Positions 33,637 through 43,161 of a stretch of 64,000 nt of DNA are shown here, piece after piece. A model generated the notes under the pieces. It was not told where the DNA came from. It ran no database searches and was given only the letters and a program-made list of their open reading frames with translations. The position numbers were made by a program, and so were the translations under genes. The stretch comes from Fontivita pretiosa (GTDB lineage Bacteria > Planctomycetota > Phycisphaerae > Tepidisphaerales > Tepidisphaeraceae). The DNA lies in contig NZ_CP191258.1 in NCBI RefSeq assembly GCF_050410795.1, positions 4,898,001-4,962,000 on the forward strand, read 5' to 3'. Position 1 is the stretch's first letter, and the number at the start of each line of letters is the position of its first letter.

Positions 33637-36600
33637 TCAGAGCAGCGGCCACAACGAATCAGCGGTTTCGGAGGTCAATCTCGACGACTCGGCGGCGCGG
33701 TGAATCGGCGATTCACTGAACATCGCCCCGGTGCGAGACATCGGCACGGGGCGGGAGACAGGCAGCACGCCGCCCACCACGCGCGTTTCGGTCATACGCC
33801 GCACGGTTGCAGGCGCGGGCTGTGACGTCGTGGCGGTCTGGAGATTCGCAACCGCCTCCTGGCCTTGGATCGGCTGCGGCGCCGGCGGCAGCGTTGTTTG
33901 CCAGTTCAGCGAGAGAATGTCCATGTCCGCGCGATCGACCGTGCCGTCGTAATTATAATCCCCCTGGGCGAAATTGCGCCCGGATTGCAGCCAGTTGCTG
34001 GCCAGCGGGTACAGATCGGCGATGTTGACGGTGCGATCGCGATTGGCGTCGGCGGCCAGAACAAAGAAGTCGAACGTGTGGTTTCCGCCGGGCTGTCCGT
34101 CGCCGTTGCCGTCCAGGGGGTTTCCCGCCGCATCGGTCACGCCCGAGGCGAATACGGTGAGCCGGTAATTGCCGTTCGGCAGCACGCCATTGGAATAACC
34201 CGGGAACGTCAGCGTGGCGGACTGTGTGGCGGTGTTGTAAACCAGCGAAAGATTGGCGGCTGGAATGGTCGTGCCGGTTGTGAGGTTCTCCAGCAGCAGA
34301 TCCGCAGGCGACAGGCTCGCCGACACGTCTTCGCTGAACGTGAGGCTCAGACTCGGCCCGGTGAGGTAGTTGTACGTCTCGGCCGAGATCAGCGGCGCGG
34401 AGATGTCAGTGGCGAACAGGACCGCCTTGCCGCTGGAGATCCAGGGGAAGTTGCCGTCATCGTTGGCCAGCAGCAGCCGCCGGGCGCCCTGCGGGCCGGA
34501 ATCCTTGATCCCTTCGGTGGCGCTGCCGCCATTGTTGTAAGTCGGGTTTTGCGCATCCAGATCGGGATAGTTCAGGATGATGCGCCCGGGACGGCCGCCG
34601 GTGTTGAGCTCGAGAATCGCCTGGAAGCTCAGGCTCGAATTCGACGAGCTGTAGGGGAAGACGTTGCTCCACTCGATGACCAGCCTTTCGGGCGTGGCGT
34701 CGCCGCTGGTGCTCTCAAAGCGATACAGGACCGTGTCGTTGCCGGCGCCGCTGGCGCCGGAAGTGCGATTAGTGACCAGATCGTCCCACAGCACGGCGAT
34801 GGCACGCTGCGACGGCAGGCTCGCCAGGTCGGTATTCTGGTACTCGGAGTTGAGGCTGCCGAAAGTGATCAGCCCGTTGCTGCTGACGAACATCTGTCCG
34901 CTGCCGCTGTACGTCACGCCGTAGAAGTTGAACGTGTTGGCGCCCAGGTTCAGCGCGGTGGACCAGTCATCCTGGGAGTCGATCAGCGTGACCACGCCGC
35001 TGCTTCCGGGAACCAGGTCGATGTTTTCGAATGGATAGACCGTCGCTTCGTAGCCAAAGCCTTCAGGACCCAGCGTCGTGCGGAAGCTGAAGTTGAGAGT
35101 GAATCGGTCGTCGATGCTCTCGCCGGGGATCTGGTCCGCATCCTGATCCATCGGGGCGTTGTTGTCGGCGGCGAGGATGTCCGGCCCCAGGACCAGCGTA
35201 TACGAGCCCACCGTGCTGGTGGGGGCGAAATCCAGCCGCAGCGTGGCATTATCCACCCAGGCAAAGCCGCTGATGGTTGGCTTGAGGTTGGAGCTGCCCG
35301 GGCCGGTGAAACTGAGCACGTCGTCGGCGATGGAGAAGCTGGCGGTGTTCATCGCCTGATTGAAGCTGAGCGTGATCGAGCCGACGGGCACGAGGCTGAT
35401 TCCGGTCAGGGGCACGGAGGTCCTGATGATGCGGGGATCGGGCACGGGCAGGTCGAAGGCCGGGGTAACCGAAAGCGAATCGGCGCCCGGAGTGAAGAAG
35501 CTGGCGCCCATTCCACGGCGGGCAAAGGCCTGCCAGATTTCGTCCTGATTCAGTGGCGTGCCCAGCGATGCGTGAAGGTTCAGGTCCGCCTGGAGAATTG
35601 CATCCCGCGCATCCTTGAACGAGGGGTTGGCCGGCTGGATCTTCATCGCATCGATGACCAGTTGCATCGCCAGCGTGTTGCCGGCGATGTTGTTGGGATC
35701 GAACCCGCCGGCCAGGTTGCTGGTAAAGCCGTACTTGTTGATCAGCAGCCAGGTCATGTCCCACAGGACCGAGCACCAGATTTCGCCGGTGTCATGCACC
35801 TCGAAGGAGCGTGTGGTGCCGCCGCCGCTGCCACTGGATCCATACGCGTCGATCGTCAGTGGGTTGATCGACATGTTGAAGCTGTAGGGAAATCGCCGGA
35901 TGCCGGCTCCGGTGACCGGGTTCTGGTTGAGCACATAGGTTCCCACGGGATAGGCGGCGTTCTGGGTGTCGGTGCTCTTCATGGTGAGCATCAGACCGAA
36001 CCAGTCGCTCCAGCCTTCTCCCATGCCGCCGGATTGCGTGGCGTTCAGGGCGTTGGCATTAGCCGGCCCGCCGGTCAGCCGGTTGGAAATCCCGTGTCCG
36101 TACTCGTGGACGATGATCATGTTGTCCAGCGAGCCGTCGCGATCGGGGTTGGGGCTGGTGAACAGATACATCTGCATACGCGGGGCGAAGCCGTCGGGCG
36201 GCGTGGCGAAGTTGGCGTTGTTAGTGCCGCCGCCGTCCTGCGCGTCGGCCTGCACCGCATCGTTGCCGCTGCCGCCCCGCCCGTACGTGTTCGTCTGGAA
36301 ATTGCCCGCGACTTCGGTGAAGCCGTACCGGTAGCTGATATCGTGAACCAGGTTGTTCCAGTAGAACAGGTTGGTGATGGAGGCGGCCTGATAGCTTGCC
36401 GGCGCCAGCGACAGATCCAGGGGAAAATCGAAGTTCAGCGATGCGCCGCCGCTGGGTCGCAGGCCGCCGCTGTTGTTCGCGTCGCCGTCTTCCTGAGCCG
36501 AGACGTTATTGCCGACCGTGTTGGTGAATTCGGCTCCGGGGACGCCGTTGGTGTCATGCCAACCATACGGCGAGGCCAGTACATCATGCGGATCGACGAC

Positions 36601-37503
36601 GATGGTGCGATTGGGGCTGGCTGGACCGTCGGCGGGCGAGCGGGTCGGCGCCGCCAGCACGTGGTAGCTGGCACGATCGACCCAGTCGCTGGCGAAGACG
36701 ATCTGCTGCTGCGAGTCGCTGACGGCGACGTTGTACCAGTGCTGCCCGTCGGCCGTCCGCAGGGTGATGTCCCAGGCGAGCTGCACGTCGTCGCCGCGCT
36801 TCAGCGGCACATAAACCAGTCGCGCCGGGACCGGATCCAACGACAGGTCCGACGCAGCGAAGGTGGTCAGGCGATCCGGACCCGTTGCCCGCGACAACAG
36901 GCGGAGCTTTGCCGGGGCGGCGGCGGAACGCAGCCCGAGCTGCTGCGCCGCGATCGTCACCGCCCGGGCCGCTTCGAGTTTCGGCGACACCACCGTCGCC
37001 ACGTCGCGCGCCAGTTCGCGCTGCGCAAGTCCCGGCACGAACCCGCCCGCCACGCTCAGAATCCGCCCGTCGCGCATCACGTTCACCACCATGTCCGCAT
37101 TGAGCACGGGCAGGTTGTTGAACTCCTGGCGAAGGTAGATGTGCGTCAGCCCCGTCAATGAATCGGTGTACTGGTCGGTGACGAAGGGCGTGGCAAACTC
37201 CGCCGGCGACACGCCCAGTTGTCTGGCGTTGGCGCGTAGATAGCTCAGGGCGATATCCAGCGGCCGACCGCGTGCCGGTGCGCCCAGCGCCTGACCCGGC
37301 CGGGCCAGCGTGTACCGCTGCGGCCAGGGATTGGCGATCAGCAGCTCTCCGTCGGCATCGACGACCCGATTAAGTTCCGTTACCTGGGCAGCGGCGGCGG
37401 CGAGCAGCCGCCGGGGCTCCAGGTGTTCGAGGGAGCCGGGGCACGACCCAAGAGCATGGCAGCGCATTGCAAGGCGCGCACGGCGGCGGATGAGAGGTTT
37501 CAC
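33637..37503 (-). CDS. Secreted M36 fungalysin-like metalloprotease with dockerin
   Basis: A protein of about 1288 residues. The N-terminus is basic and holds HLEPRRLLAAAAA (LEPR-XLL motif). A long propeptide (FTP-like, with YLRQEFNNLPVLNADMVV) precedes the M36 catalytic domain, whose zinc site is IVHEYGHGISNRL with the third ligand in GMGEGWSDWFG. After it come two Ig-like regions (one with ADLLLENLTTGTTIP), two dockerin repeats (DANRDRTVNIADLYP, YNYDGTVDRADMDI) and a 75-residue Pro/Ser-rich tail. The GTG at 37503 gives MKPLIRRR; ATG 37467 is the alternative. It heads the two-gene protease unit. Confidence 0.88.
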   Translation of the reverse strand: MKPLIRRRARLAMRCHALGSCPGSLEHLEPRRLLAAAAAQVTELNRVVDADGELLIANPWPQRYTLARPGQALGAPARGRPLDIALSYLRANARQLGVSPAEFATPFVTDQYTDSLTGLTHIYLRQEFNNLPVLNADMVVNVMRDGRILSVAGGFVPGLAQRELARDVATVVSPKLEAARAVTIAAQQLGLRSAAAPAKLRLLSRATGPDRLTTFAASDLSLDPVPARLVYVPLKRGDDVQLAWDITLRTADGQHWYNVAVSDSQQQIVFASDWVDRASYHVLAAPTRSPADGPASPNRTIVVDPHDVLASPYGWHDTNGVPGAEFTNTVGNNVSAQEDGDANNSGGLRPSGGASLNFDFPLDLSLAPASYQAASITNLFYWNNLVHDISYRYGFTEVAGNFQTNTYGRGGSGNDAVQADAQDGGGTNNANFATPPDGFAPRMQMYLFTSPNPDRDGSLDNMIIVHEYGHGISNRLTGGPANANALNATQSGGMGEGWSDWFGLMLTMKSTDTQNAAYPVGTYVLNQNPVTGAGIRRFPYSFNMSINPLTIDAYGSSGSGGGTTRSFEVHDTGEIWCSVLWDMTWLLINKYGFTSNLAGGFDPNNIAGNTLAMQLVIDAMKIQPANPSFKDARDAILQADLNLHASLGTPLNQDEIWQAFARRGMGASFFTPGADSLSVTPAFDLPVPDPRIIRTSVPLTGISLVPVGSITLSFNQAMNTASFSIADDVLSFTGPGSSNLKPTISGFAWVDNATLRLDFAPTSTVGSYTLVLGPDILAADNNAPMDQDADQIPGESIDDRFTLNFSFRTTLGPEGFGYEATVYPFENIDLVPGSSGVVTLIDSQDDWSTALNLGANTFNFYGVTYSGSGQMFVSSNGLITFGSLNSEYQNTDLASLPSQRAIAVLWDDLVTNRTSGASGAGNDTVLYRFESTSGDATPERLVIEWSNVFPYSSSNSSLSFQAILELNTGGRPGRIILNYPDLDAQNPTYNNGGSATEGIKDSGPQGARRLLLANDDGNFPWISSGKAVLFATDISAPLISAETYNYLTGPSLSLTFSEDVSASLSPADLLLENLTTGTTIPAANLSLVYNTATQSATLTFPGYSNGVLPNGNYRLTVFASGVTDAAGNPLDGNGDGQPGGNHTFDFFVLAADANRDRTVNIADLYPLASNWLQSGRNFAQGDYNYDGTVDRADMDILSLNWQTTLPPAPQPIQGQEAVANLQTATTSQPAPATVRRMTETRVVGGVLPVSRPVPMSRTGAMFSESPIHRAAESSRLTSETADSLWPLL

Positions 37504-37856
37504 GGGTGTACCTGTTCTGATCCTAAGCCACGCAAGATCGACCGGGACGACGTCGGCGGCGAGAGCGAGCGGACAATCAGCCGACGAAACACACGGGGCC
37601 AAGGGCCGACACGCGCGGCGGCGACGTGACGCATTTTCTCCGCGACATCGGGGAAAGCCTCACGTAACTCTCCCTGCCCATTTTGCTTGCGCGCATGCCC
37701 ATCTTACCAGCCTACCCCCGGCCTCGCCAAGCACGAACTGGCGCGAATTGCATCGGGCGGGCGCGTGGCCTGCGAATGTGGCCTGGGTGCGAGGCTTGCG
37801 CACTTGCATCAACCGGCTCGTTTCAGTCTTCCCAATGTGATAGACTTCCAAGCCTG
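37504..37856. promoter_or_regulatory. Divergent intergenic region with a candidate minus-strand promoter
   Basis: A 353-base gap between the M36 protease and the GspE gene. On the minus strand TTGGCG (37730-37725), an 18-base spacer and TAAGAT (37706-37701) would drive the protease genes with a leader near 190 bases. On the plus strand TGATAGACT ends 10 bases before the GspE ATG. I see no other gene or RNA in it. Confidence 0.35.
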
Positions 37857-39578
37857 ATGAGTCTTGCGCAACTTGAAGTTACCGCCGCCAACCAGAGCCG
37901 TACGGTGCCGATCCGCGGCAAGCTTACGATCGGCCGGCATCCGGGGAACATGCTGGTTTTGGACGACACGCAGGCCAGCCGCAACCACTGCGTAATCGAG
38001 CAGGCCGGGCAGGAGTACATCCTTCGCGACCTCGGCTCAAAGAACGGCACGCGCGTCAACGGGGTGCTGATCGCCTCGCATGTGCTCTCGCCGGGCGACG
38101 TGATCACCATCGGCCAGACCGAGATGCGTTTCGTGGTGCAGAGCTCCGAGCCGGGCGGCGCTGTCGAGCTGGATTACCTCAGTCCCGACGATGTGGTTGA
38201 AGTGCACGACGAGCACGACGGGGCGGGTGCGGGGATCGGGCTTAGCGGGCTGAAGCTTCACGAAGACTACGAGAAGGGGCTGGAGGAGCTTGCCGACGCC
38301 TTGCCGGACAAGGCGTTCGGTGAGTGGGATATCGAGCTGGTCAACGCTCGAGGGCAGACGGTTCACCAGGCCAGCCGCGCGCCACGCGGGCGCGATGCCC
38401 CGCGGCGCGAGGCGGTAGACCTGTTCCGTCTGCTGCTGCTGATCTGTTTCCGCAGCCGGGCGACGGATATCCACATCGAGCCTCGGGAGGACTCGCACCA
38501 GTGCCGCATCCGCGTGGATGGCAACATGGTGGACGTGGCACGCTTGCCCAACGCCATTGGCGTGAAGCTCACCACGCTGGTCAAGGTTCTGTCGGACATC
38601 GATATCGCACAACGCAATACGATCCAGGAGGGTCATTTCGTCGCCCGGGCGCCGTCGCCACGCGGCGGGAGGCGACGCGTGGACTACCGCGTGAGTTTCG
38701 CGCCGGCCATGTACGGGCAGAAACTCGTCATCCGCATCCTTGACACCGCCAATGCCCCAACGCGCATCGCGGATCTGATGCTTCCAGCCTGGATGTATCA
38801 CGAGATCGGAACCGCCATCAAGCAGGACAGCGGGATGATCCTGGTCGCCGGGCCGACCGGAAGCGGCAAGACGACTTCGCTGTATGCGCTGATCCGCAGC
38901 ATCGACGTGACCAGGCGCAACGTGGTGACGATCGAGGATCCGGTGGAGATCCAGATCGAGAACGTCACGCAGATTCCGGTGGACGAGGCCCACGGCAAGA
39001 GTTTTTCGGAGCTGCTGCGCTCGGTGCTGCGACAGGATCCGGACGTGCTGCTGGTCGGCGAGATCCGCGACAGCGAAACGGCGCGGATCGCGATGCAGGC
39101 GGCGATTACCGGACACCTGGTTTTCTCGACGGTTCACACCAAGGACACCGTGGGCACGATCTTCCGGCTGCTGGATTTGGGGATCGAACCGTACATGGTG
39201 GCCCAGGGGCTGCACGTGATTCTGGCGCAGCGACTGATCCGCAAGCTCTGCCCGTACTGCAAGAAGCCTGTCAACCCGCTGCCCGAGCAACGGCAGGCGA
39301 TGGGCGAGATCGGCCAGCGGGTGCAGAAGATCTATCAGCCGGTGGGCTGCGTGCGGTGCCTGGGGACGGGGTTCTCCGGACGGCAGGCGTTTTTCGAGCT
39401 GCTGCGGGTCAACGATGCGCTGCGCGACGTGATCCTCAAGAGTCCGACGATGCAGGAGATCCAGGCCGTGCTGAGCAGCGGGCGGTTCGTCACGTTGCGG
39501 CAGAGTGCGTATCAGCTCGTGGCGGCGGGGGTCACGCCGTTCGAGGAGGTCGAGCGCATCGCCGGGCGGGACCACTGA
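37857..39578 (+). CDS. FHA domain-GspE/PilB secretion ATPase fusion
   Basis: A 573-residue protein. Residues 1-95 are an FHA phosphothreonine-binding domain (IGRHPGNMLVLDD, SRNHCVIEQ, LRDLGSKNGTRVNG). Residues of about 170-573 are a type II secretion/type IV pilus ATPase. It has a Walker A (AGPTGSGKTTSLYAL), an Asp box with EDPVEIQI, a Walker B (DVLLVGEIRDSETA), a His box and a tetracysteine zinc site (CPYCKK then CVRCLG). The FHA domain replaces the usual N-terminal region and suggests control by a Ser/Thr kinase. A TAGACT box ends 10 bases before the ATG, with no ribosome binding site. Confidence 0.9.
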   Translation: MSLAQLEVTAANQSRTVPIRGKLTIGRHPGNMLVLDDTQASRNHCVIEQAGQEYILRDLGSKNGTRVNGVLIASHVLSPGDVITIGQTEMRFVVQSSEPGGAVELDYLSPDDVVEVHDEHDGAGAGIGLSGLKLHEDYEKGLEELADALPDKAFGEWDIELVNARGQTVHQASRAPRGRDAPRREAVDLFRLLLLICFRSRATDIHIEPREDSHQCRIRVDGNMVDVARLPNAIGVKLTTLVKVLSDIDIAQRNTIQEGHFVARAPSPRGGRRRVDYRVSFAPAMYGQKLVIRILDTANAPTRIADLMLPAWMYHEIGTAIKQDSGMILVAGPTGSGKTTSLYALIRSIDVTRRNVVTIEDPVEIQIENVTQIPVDEAHGKSFSELLRSVLRQDPDVLLVGEIRDSETARIAMQAAITGHLVFSTVHTKDTVGTIFRLLDLGIEPYMVAQGLHVILAQRLIRKLCPYCKKPVNPLPEQRQAMGEIGQRVQKIYQPVGCVRCLGTGFSGRQAFFELLRVNDALRDVILKSPTMQEIQAVLSSGRFVTLRQSAYQLVAAGVTPFEEVERIAGRDH

Positions 39579-39599
39579 GCGCGCGGCTGGCCGGACGGC

Positions 39600-39627
39600 T
39601 TGCCCGACGCGCCCTGCGATCTACAAT
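39600..39627 (+). promoter_or_regulatory. Promoter of the ferredoxin gene, probably leaderless
   Basis: TTGCCC (39600-39605), a 16-base spacer and TACAAT (39622-39627). The -10 ends 9 bases before the ATG at 39637 and no ribosome binding site lies between. Confidence 0.45.
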
Positions 39628-39636
39628 GATCCACCG

Positions 39637-39906
39637 ATGGCCAAGAAAAAGCTGCCGAAGGTGCTGGCGTTGCTGGACGAAGACATGTGCACGGGTTGTG
39701 AGGCGTGCATGACGGTCTGCCCGGTCGATTGCATCAGCGTGATTCCGGGCCCGCGGCACGAGAGCTCGTTTCAGGTCTGCACGATCGACCTGCCCCGCTG
39801 CATCGGCTGCACGCTGTGCCATCAGGTCTGTCCGTGGGACTGCATCACCATGATTCCCACCGACCAGTTCCTCCAGAATCAACAGACGGCCGCCCAACTG
39901 GTCTAG
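39637..39906 (+). CDS. 2[4Fe-4S] ferredoxin
   Basis: An 89-residue protein with two complete cluster motifs, CTGCEACMTVCPVDC and CIGCTLCHQVCPWDC, separated by 27 residues with an inserted PGPRHESSFQ loop. It can carry electrons for a reductase; the ferredoxin-type nitrite reductase 3 kb downstream is a possible client, though that operon also encodes its own reductase. The N-terminus MAKKKLPK is basic. Confidence 0.88.
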   Translation: MAKKKLPKVLALLDEDMCTGCEACMTVCPVDCISVIPGPRHESSFQVCTIDLPRCIGCTLCHQVCPWDCITMIPTDQFLQNQQTAAQLV

Positions 39907-39960
39907 GGGTCAGTCGGGTTTGCCGGGGCCTATCCTGCTGAAGGGAAGAAGGAGTCGCCG

Positions 39961-41373
39961 ATGAAACCTCAAGACGTCCTGAAGCTCTGCAAGGAGAAGA
40001 AGGTTCAGTTCGTCGATCTGCGGTTCATGGATTTTCCGGGGTTGTGGCAGCACACGACGGTGCCAGTCAATGAGTTGACGCTGGAGAGCTTCGAGACCGG
40101 TTTTGGATTCGACGGCAGCAGCATCCGCGGCTGGCAGGCGATCAACGAGTCGGACATGCTGCTGCATCCGGTGGCGGACACGGCGCGCATCGACCCGTTC
40201 CTCCAGCATACCACCCTCTCGATCATCTGCGACGTACGCGACCCGATCACCAAGAAGGAGTATTCCCGCGACCCCCGATCCGTCGCGCGCAAGTGCGCCG
40301 ACTACCTCCGCAAGTCCAAAATCGCCGATCATGCGTTCTTCGGACCGGAGCTGGAATTCTTCATCTTCGATTACGTCTGGTACGACCAGGGAATCAACTT
40401 CGCCAAGTACTACATCGGCAGCCGCGAAGGCATCTGGGGACGCGGCGACGAGGATGAGACGAATCTGGGGTACAAGGTGCGGCTGAAGGAAGGCTACTTC
40501 CCCGTGCCGCCGATGGACACCATGCAGAACATCCGTTCGGAGATGGTGGCGACGCTGATCGAGATGGGGATCCCCGTCGAGGCGCATCACCACGAAGTGG
40601 CGACCGGCGGGCAGTGCGAGATCGACATGCGTTACCAGGATCTGGTGACGATGTCGGACAACGTGATGATGTACAAGTATGTCTGCAAGAACGTGGCGGC
40701 GCGACATGGGAAGGTCGTCACGTTCATGCCCAAGCCGCTGTTCCAGGACAACGGCAGCGGGATGCATGTGCACTTCAGCCTCTGGAAGGGAGACAAGCCC
40801 CTGTTCGCCGGCAACAAGTACGCCGGGCTGAGCGACATGGGGCTGTATGCCATCGGCGGGCTGCTGAAGCACGCGAGATCGCTGTGCGCGTTCACCAATC
40901 CCACCACCAACAGCTACAAGCGACTGGTGCCGGGATACGAGGCGCCGGTCAACCTCGTGTACAGCAGTCGCAACCGCTCGGCGGCCATCCGCATCCCGAT
41001 GTACTCCGACAATCCCAAGACCAAGCGCATCGAGTTCCGCTGCCCGGACAGCTCGTGCAACCCATACCTGGCCTTCAGCGCGATGGTGATGGCCGCCATT
41101 GACGGAATCCAGAACAAGATCCATCCCGGCGATCCGCTGGACAAGGATATCTATCACCTGACGGAGGAAGAGTACTCGCGCATCCAGTCGGCTCCGGCTT
41201 CGCTGGAAGAAGCGCTGGATGAGCTGGAGAAGGACCATGAATACCTGCTTCAGGGCGACGTGTTCACGGCGGACGTAGTCCATTACTGGATCAAGTACAA
41301 GCGTGAGAACGAGGTGGACGCGGTCCGCATCCGCCCCCATCCATTCGAATTCTGCATGTACTTCGACATTTAG
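39961..41373 (+). CDS. glnA: Glutamine synthetase type I
   Basis: A 470-residue GSI enzyme that condenses ammonium and glutamate with ATP. Motifs are FGFDGSSIRGWQAINESDM, GPELEFFIFD, EAHHHEVATGGQCEIDM, FMPKPLFQDNGSGMHVHFS and KRLVPGYEAPVN, with RIEFRCPDSSCNPYLAFSA. The length and wording fit the GSI-beta group; a tyrosine in KDIYHLTEEE stands where adenylylation occurs. AGGAG precedes the ATG. It lies just before the nitrate assimilation genes and would fix the ammonium they produce. Confidence 0.95.
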   Translation: MKPQDVLKLCKEKKVQFVDLRFMDFPGLWQHTTVPVNELTLESFETGFGFDGSSIRGWQAINESDMLLHPVADTARIDPFLQHTTLSIICDVRDPITKKEYSRDPRSVARKCADYLRKSKIADHAFFGPELEFFIFDYVWYDQGINFAKYYIGSREGIWGRGDEDETNLGYKVRLKEGYFPVPPMDTMQNIRSEMVATLIEMGIPVEAHHHEVATGGQCEIDMRYQDLVTMSDNVMMYKYVCKNVAARHGKVVTFMPKPLFQDNGSGMHVHFSLWKGDKPLFAGNKYAGLSDMGLYAIGGLLKHARSLCAFTNPTTNSYKRLVPGYEAPVNLVYSSRNRSAAIRIPMYSDNPKTKRIEFRCPDSSCNPYLAFSAMVMAAIDGIQNKIHPGDPLDKDIYHLTEEEYSRIQSAPASLEEALDELEKDHEYLLQGDVFTADVVHYWIKYKRENEVDAVRIRPHPFEFCMYFDI

Positions 41374-41405
41374 GCTGCGGAGCGTGGAGGCGGCGTTAAA
41401 TCCAG

Positions 41406-41433
41406 GCCCGCCGGCCAGGCCGGTGGGCTTTAT
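41406..41433 (+). terminator. Rho-independent terminator of glnA
   Basis: GCCCGCCGGCC (41406-41416) pairs with GGCCGGTGGGC (41418-41428), giving about 8 bp with a G-U pair once the inner bases open as a loop. TTTATT follows. It stands 33 bases after the glnA stop and separates glnA from the nitrate genes. Confidence 0.7.
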
Positions 41434-41646
41434 TCATGCGCCGCGTTCATGCGCCGCCGCTTGCCGGGGGGAAATGCTTACGGGTTGCGCTTTTGAGCCT
41501 GGCGTGCCTGTTTCCTGAGCGCCGCCGCGGCACACACCTCGTGCGATCGAATTGGCATCCCCTGTTTTACCGGCAGCGGTGAGCACGGCACGGACGTTGC
41601 AGCCGCTGCGGCGGTGAACCAAACGCGCGGATCGGAGAGCCGCGCC

Positions 41647-43149
41647 ATGCACTGCCGCCGGCCCGCTGCACGCTGGACAACACTGCATCTGACCTGGATC
41701 GCCTTTTTCCTCACGTTCGTCGTCTGGTTCAACCTGGCGCCGTTCCAGAGTTCCATCGGACGGGCGATGAACCTTACCGAGGCGCAACTGGCGGTGCTGC
41801 TGATCTGCAACGTGGCGTTGACGATCCCGGCGCGGATCGCGATCGGGGCCATGGTGGATCGCTTCGGACCGCGTCGCGTGTACACCTGGCTGCTCGTCGC
41901 CGCCGCCGCACCCTGCATCGCCGGCGCGCTGGCCAGCCAGTACTGGCAACTGGTCGTTTGCCGGCTGCTGGTCAGTTGCATCGGCGCCGGTTTCGTCGTG
42001 GGGATTCGGCTGGTGGGGGAGTGGTTCCAGGCCGACGAGATCGGGCTGGCAGAAGGGATCTATGGCGGGCTTGGGAACTTCGGGATGGCGGCGGCGACGT
42101 TCGGGCTGCCGCTGATCGCCGGGGCGTTGGGGTCAGGCGATGGCTGGCGATGGGCGATGATCGCCAGCGGCGTCGCCTGCGCGCTGTACGCGATCATCTT
42201 TCATCGACTGATTCGTGATGTTCCTCCCGGCGAGCAGTTCCGCAAACCCGGATCAGCCGGCGCGCTGGAAGTCTGCTCGCGCGGCGAGTTGCTGGGGCTG
42301 CTGCTGGTGCAGTTGCCGCTGGTGATGTCGATGGGCGTGCTCACCTGGAAGCTGGTCAGGGTGGGCCTGTTGCCGCCCATCGCCAGCTACGCCATCTACC
42401 TGATGCTGGGCGTGCTGCTCGTGTGGCAGGGCAGGCGGATCGTGCGCGCCAACCTTGGGATGTGGCGCCGCCAGGCGCAGCTCGATCCGGGCGAGCGGTA
42501 CTCGTTCTGGCAGGTGGTCATCCTCTGCCTGTGCTATGCGGTGACGTTCGGCGGCGAGCTGGCGGTGGAGAGCATGTTGCCGGCGTACCTGGAGCGAATG
42601 TTTGGCGTGTCGGTGGTGGTGGCGGGAATGCTGGGCGCGGGCTTTGCCCTGGCCAGCCTCATCGCCAGACCGCTGGGCGGCTTGCTCGGAGATCGACTGG
42701 GGCGGCGGCCGATCATGATCGCCTGCCTGGGCGGCTCAACCCTCGGCTTTGTCGCGCTGGCGATGATCGATTCGAGCTGGCCGCTGTGGCTGGTAATGCT
42801 CACGGTGGTGCTGGCCGGCTTCTTCCTGATGGCCGGCAACGGCGCCAACTTCTGCATCGTCCCGCTGCTGCGCAAGCCACTGACCGGGCAGATCGCGGGC
42901 CTGGTCGGCGCGTATGGCAACGTCGGAAGCGTCGGGTTTCTGCTGGTTCTGTCGCTGGCCGGTCCGATGGCGTTTTTCGCGACGCTGGTCGCGGTGTCGG
43001 CGGCGGCATTCGCGTGTTGCCTGCTGCTGCGCGAGCCGGCGACAGCGAGCCTCAGAGCATCGACCACTTTGGACCACACAGCCGAGACTCAGTCCCGGAC
43101 ACAACCCGAGCCGGCGCCGCTTGGCGGCCTGTTGCCCGAACCGGCGTGA
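41647..43149 (+). CDS. Nitrate/nitrite transporter (MFS, NarK/NasA type)
   Basis: A 500-residue major facilitator with about twelve helices. The early block FVVWFNLAPFQSSIGRAMNL and GLGNFGMAAATFGLPLI (nitrate-signature type) and the second NS-like segment MAGNGANFCIVPLL place it with NarK/NasA nitrate transporters. The gene order transporter-nitrite reductase-reductase-nitrate reductase supports nitrate import for assimilation. The ATG at 41647 follows GGAGAG; a GTG at 41614 is possible. Confidence 0.9.
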   Translation: MHCRRPAARWTTLHLTWIAFFLTFVVWFNLAPFQSSIGRAMNLTEAQLAVLLICNVALTIPARIAIGAMVDRFGPRRVYTWLLVAAAAPCIAGALASQYWQLVVCRLLVSCIGAGFVVGIRLVGEWFQADEIGLAEGIYGGLGNFGMAAATFGLPLIAGALGSGDGWRWAMIASGVACALYAIIFHRLIRDVPPGEQFRKPGSAGALEVCSRGELLGLLLVQLPLVMSMGVLTWKLVRVGLLPPIASYAIYLMLGVLLVWQGRRIVRANLGMWRRQAQLDPGERYSFWQVVILCLCYAVTFGGELAVESMLPAYLERMFGVSVVVAGMLGAGFALASLIARPLGGLLGDRLGRRPIMIACLGGSTLGFVALAMIDSSWPLWLVMLTVVLAGFFLMAGNGANFCIVPLLRKPLTGQIAGLVGAYGNVGSVGFLLVLSLAGPMAFFATLVAVSAAAFACCLLLREPATASLRASTTLDHTAETQSRTQPEPAPLGGLLPEPA

Positions 43150-43161
43150 GCGAGGTGCGCG

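Noticed and set aside
32346..33719. Plus-strand open frame of 457 codons
   Set aside because: Antisense to the S8 protease gene; it shows no recognisable motif and low-complexity composition.
33865..37161. Long plus-strand open frame of 1098 codons
   Set aside because: It lies antisense to the M36 protease gene, which has clear motifs throughout. The antisense frame is rich in Arg, Gly and Val without domains, as expected from GC-rich codon shadows.
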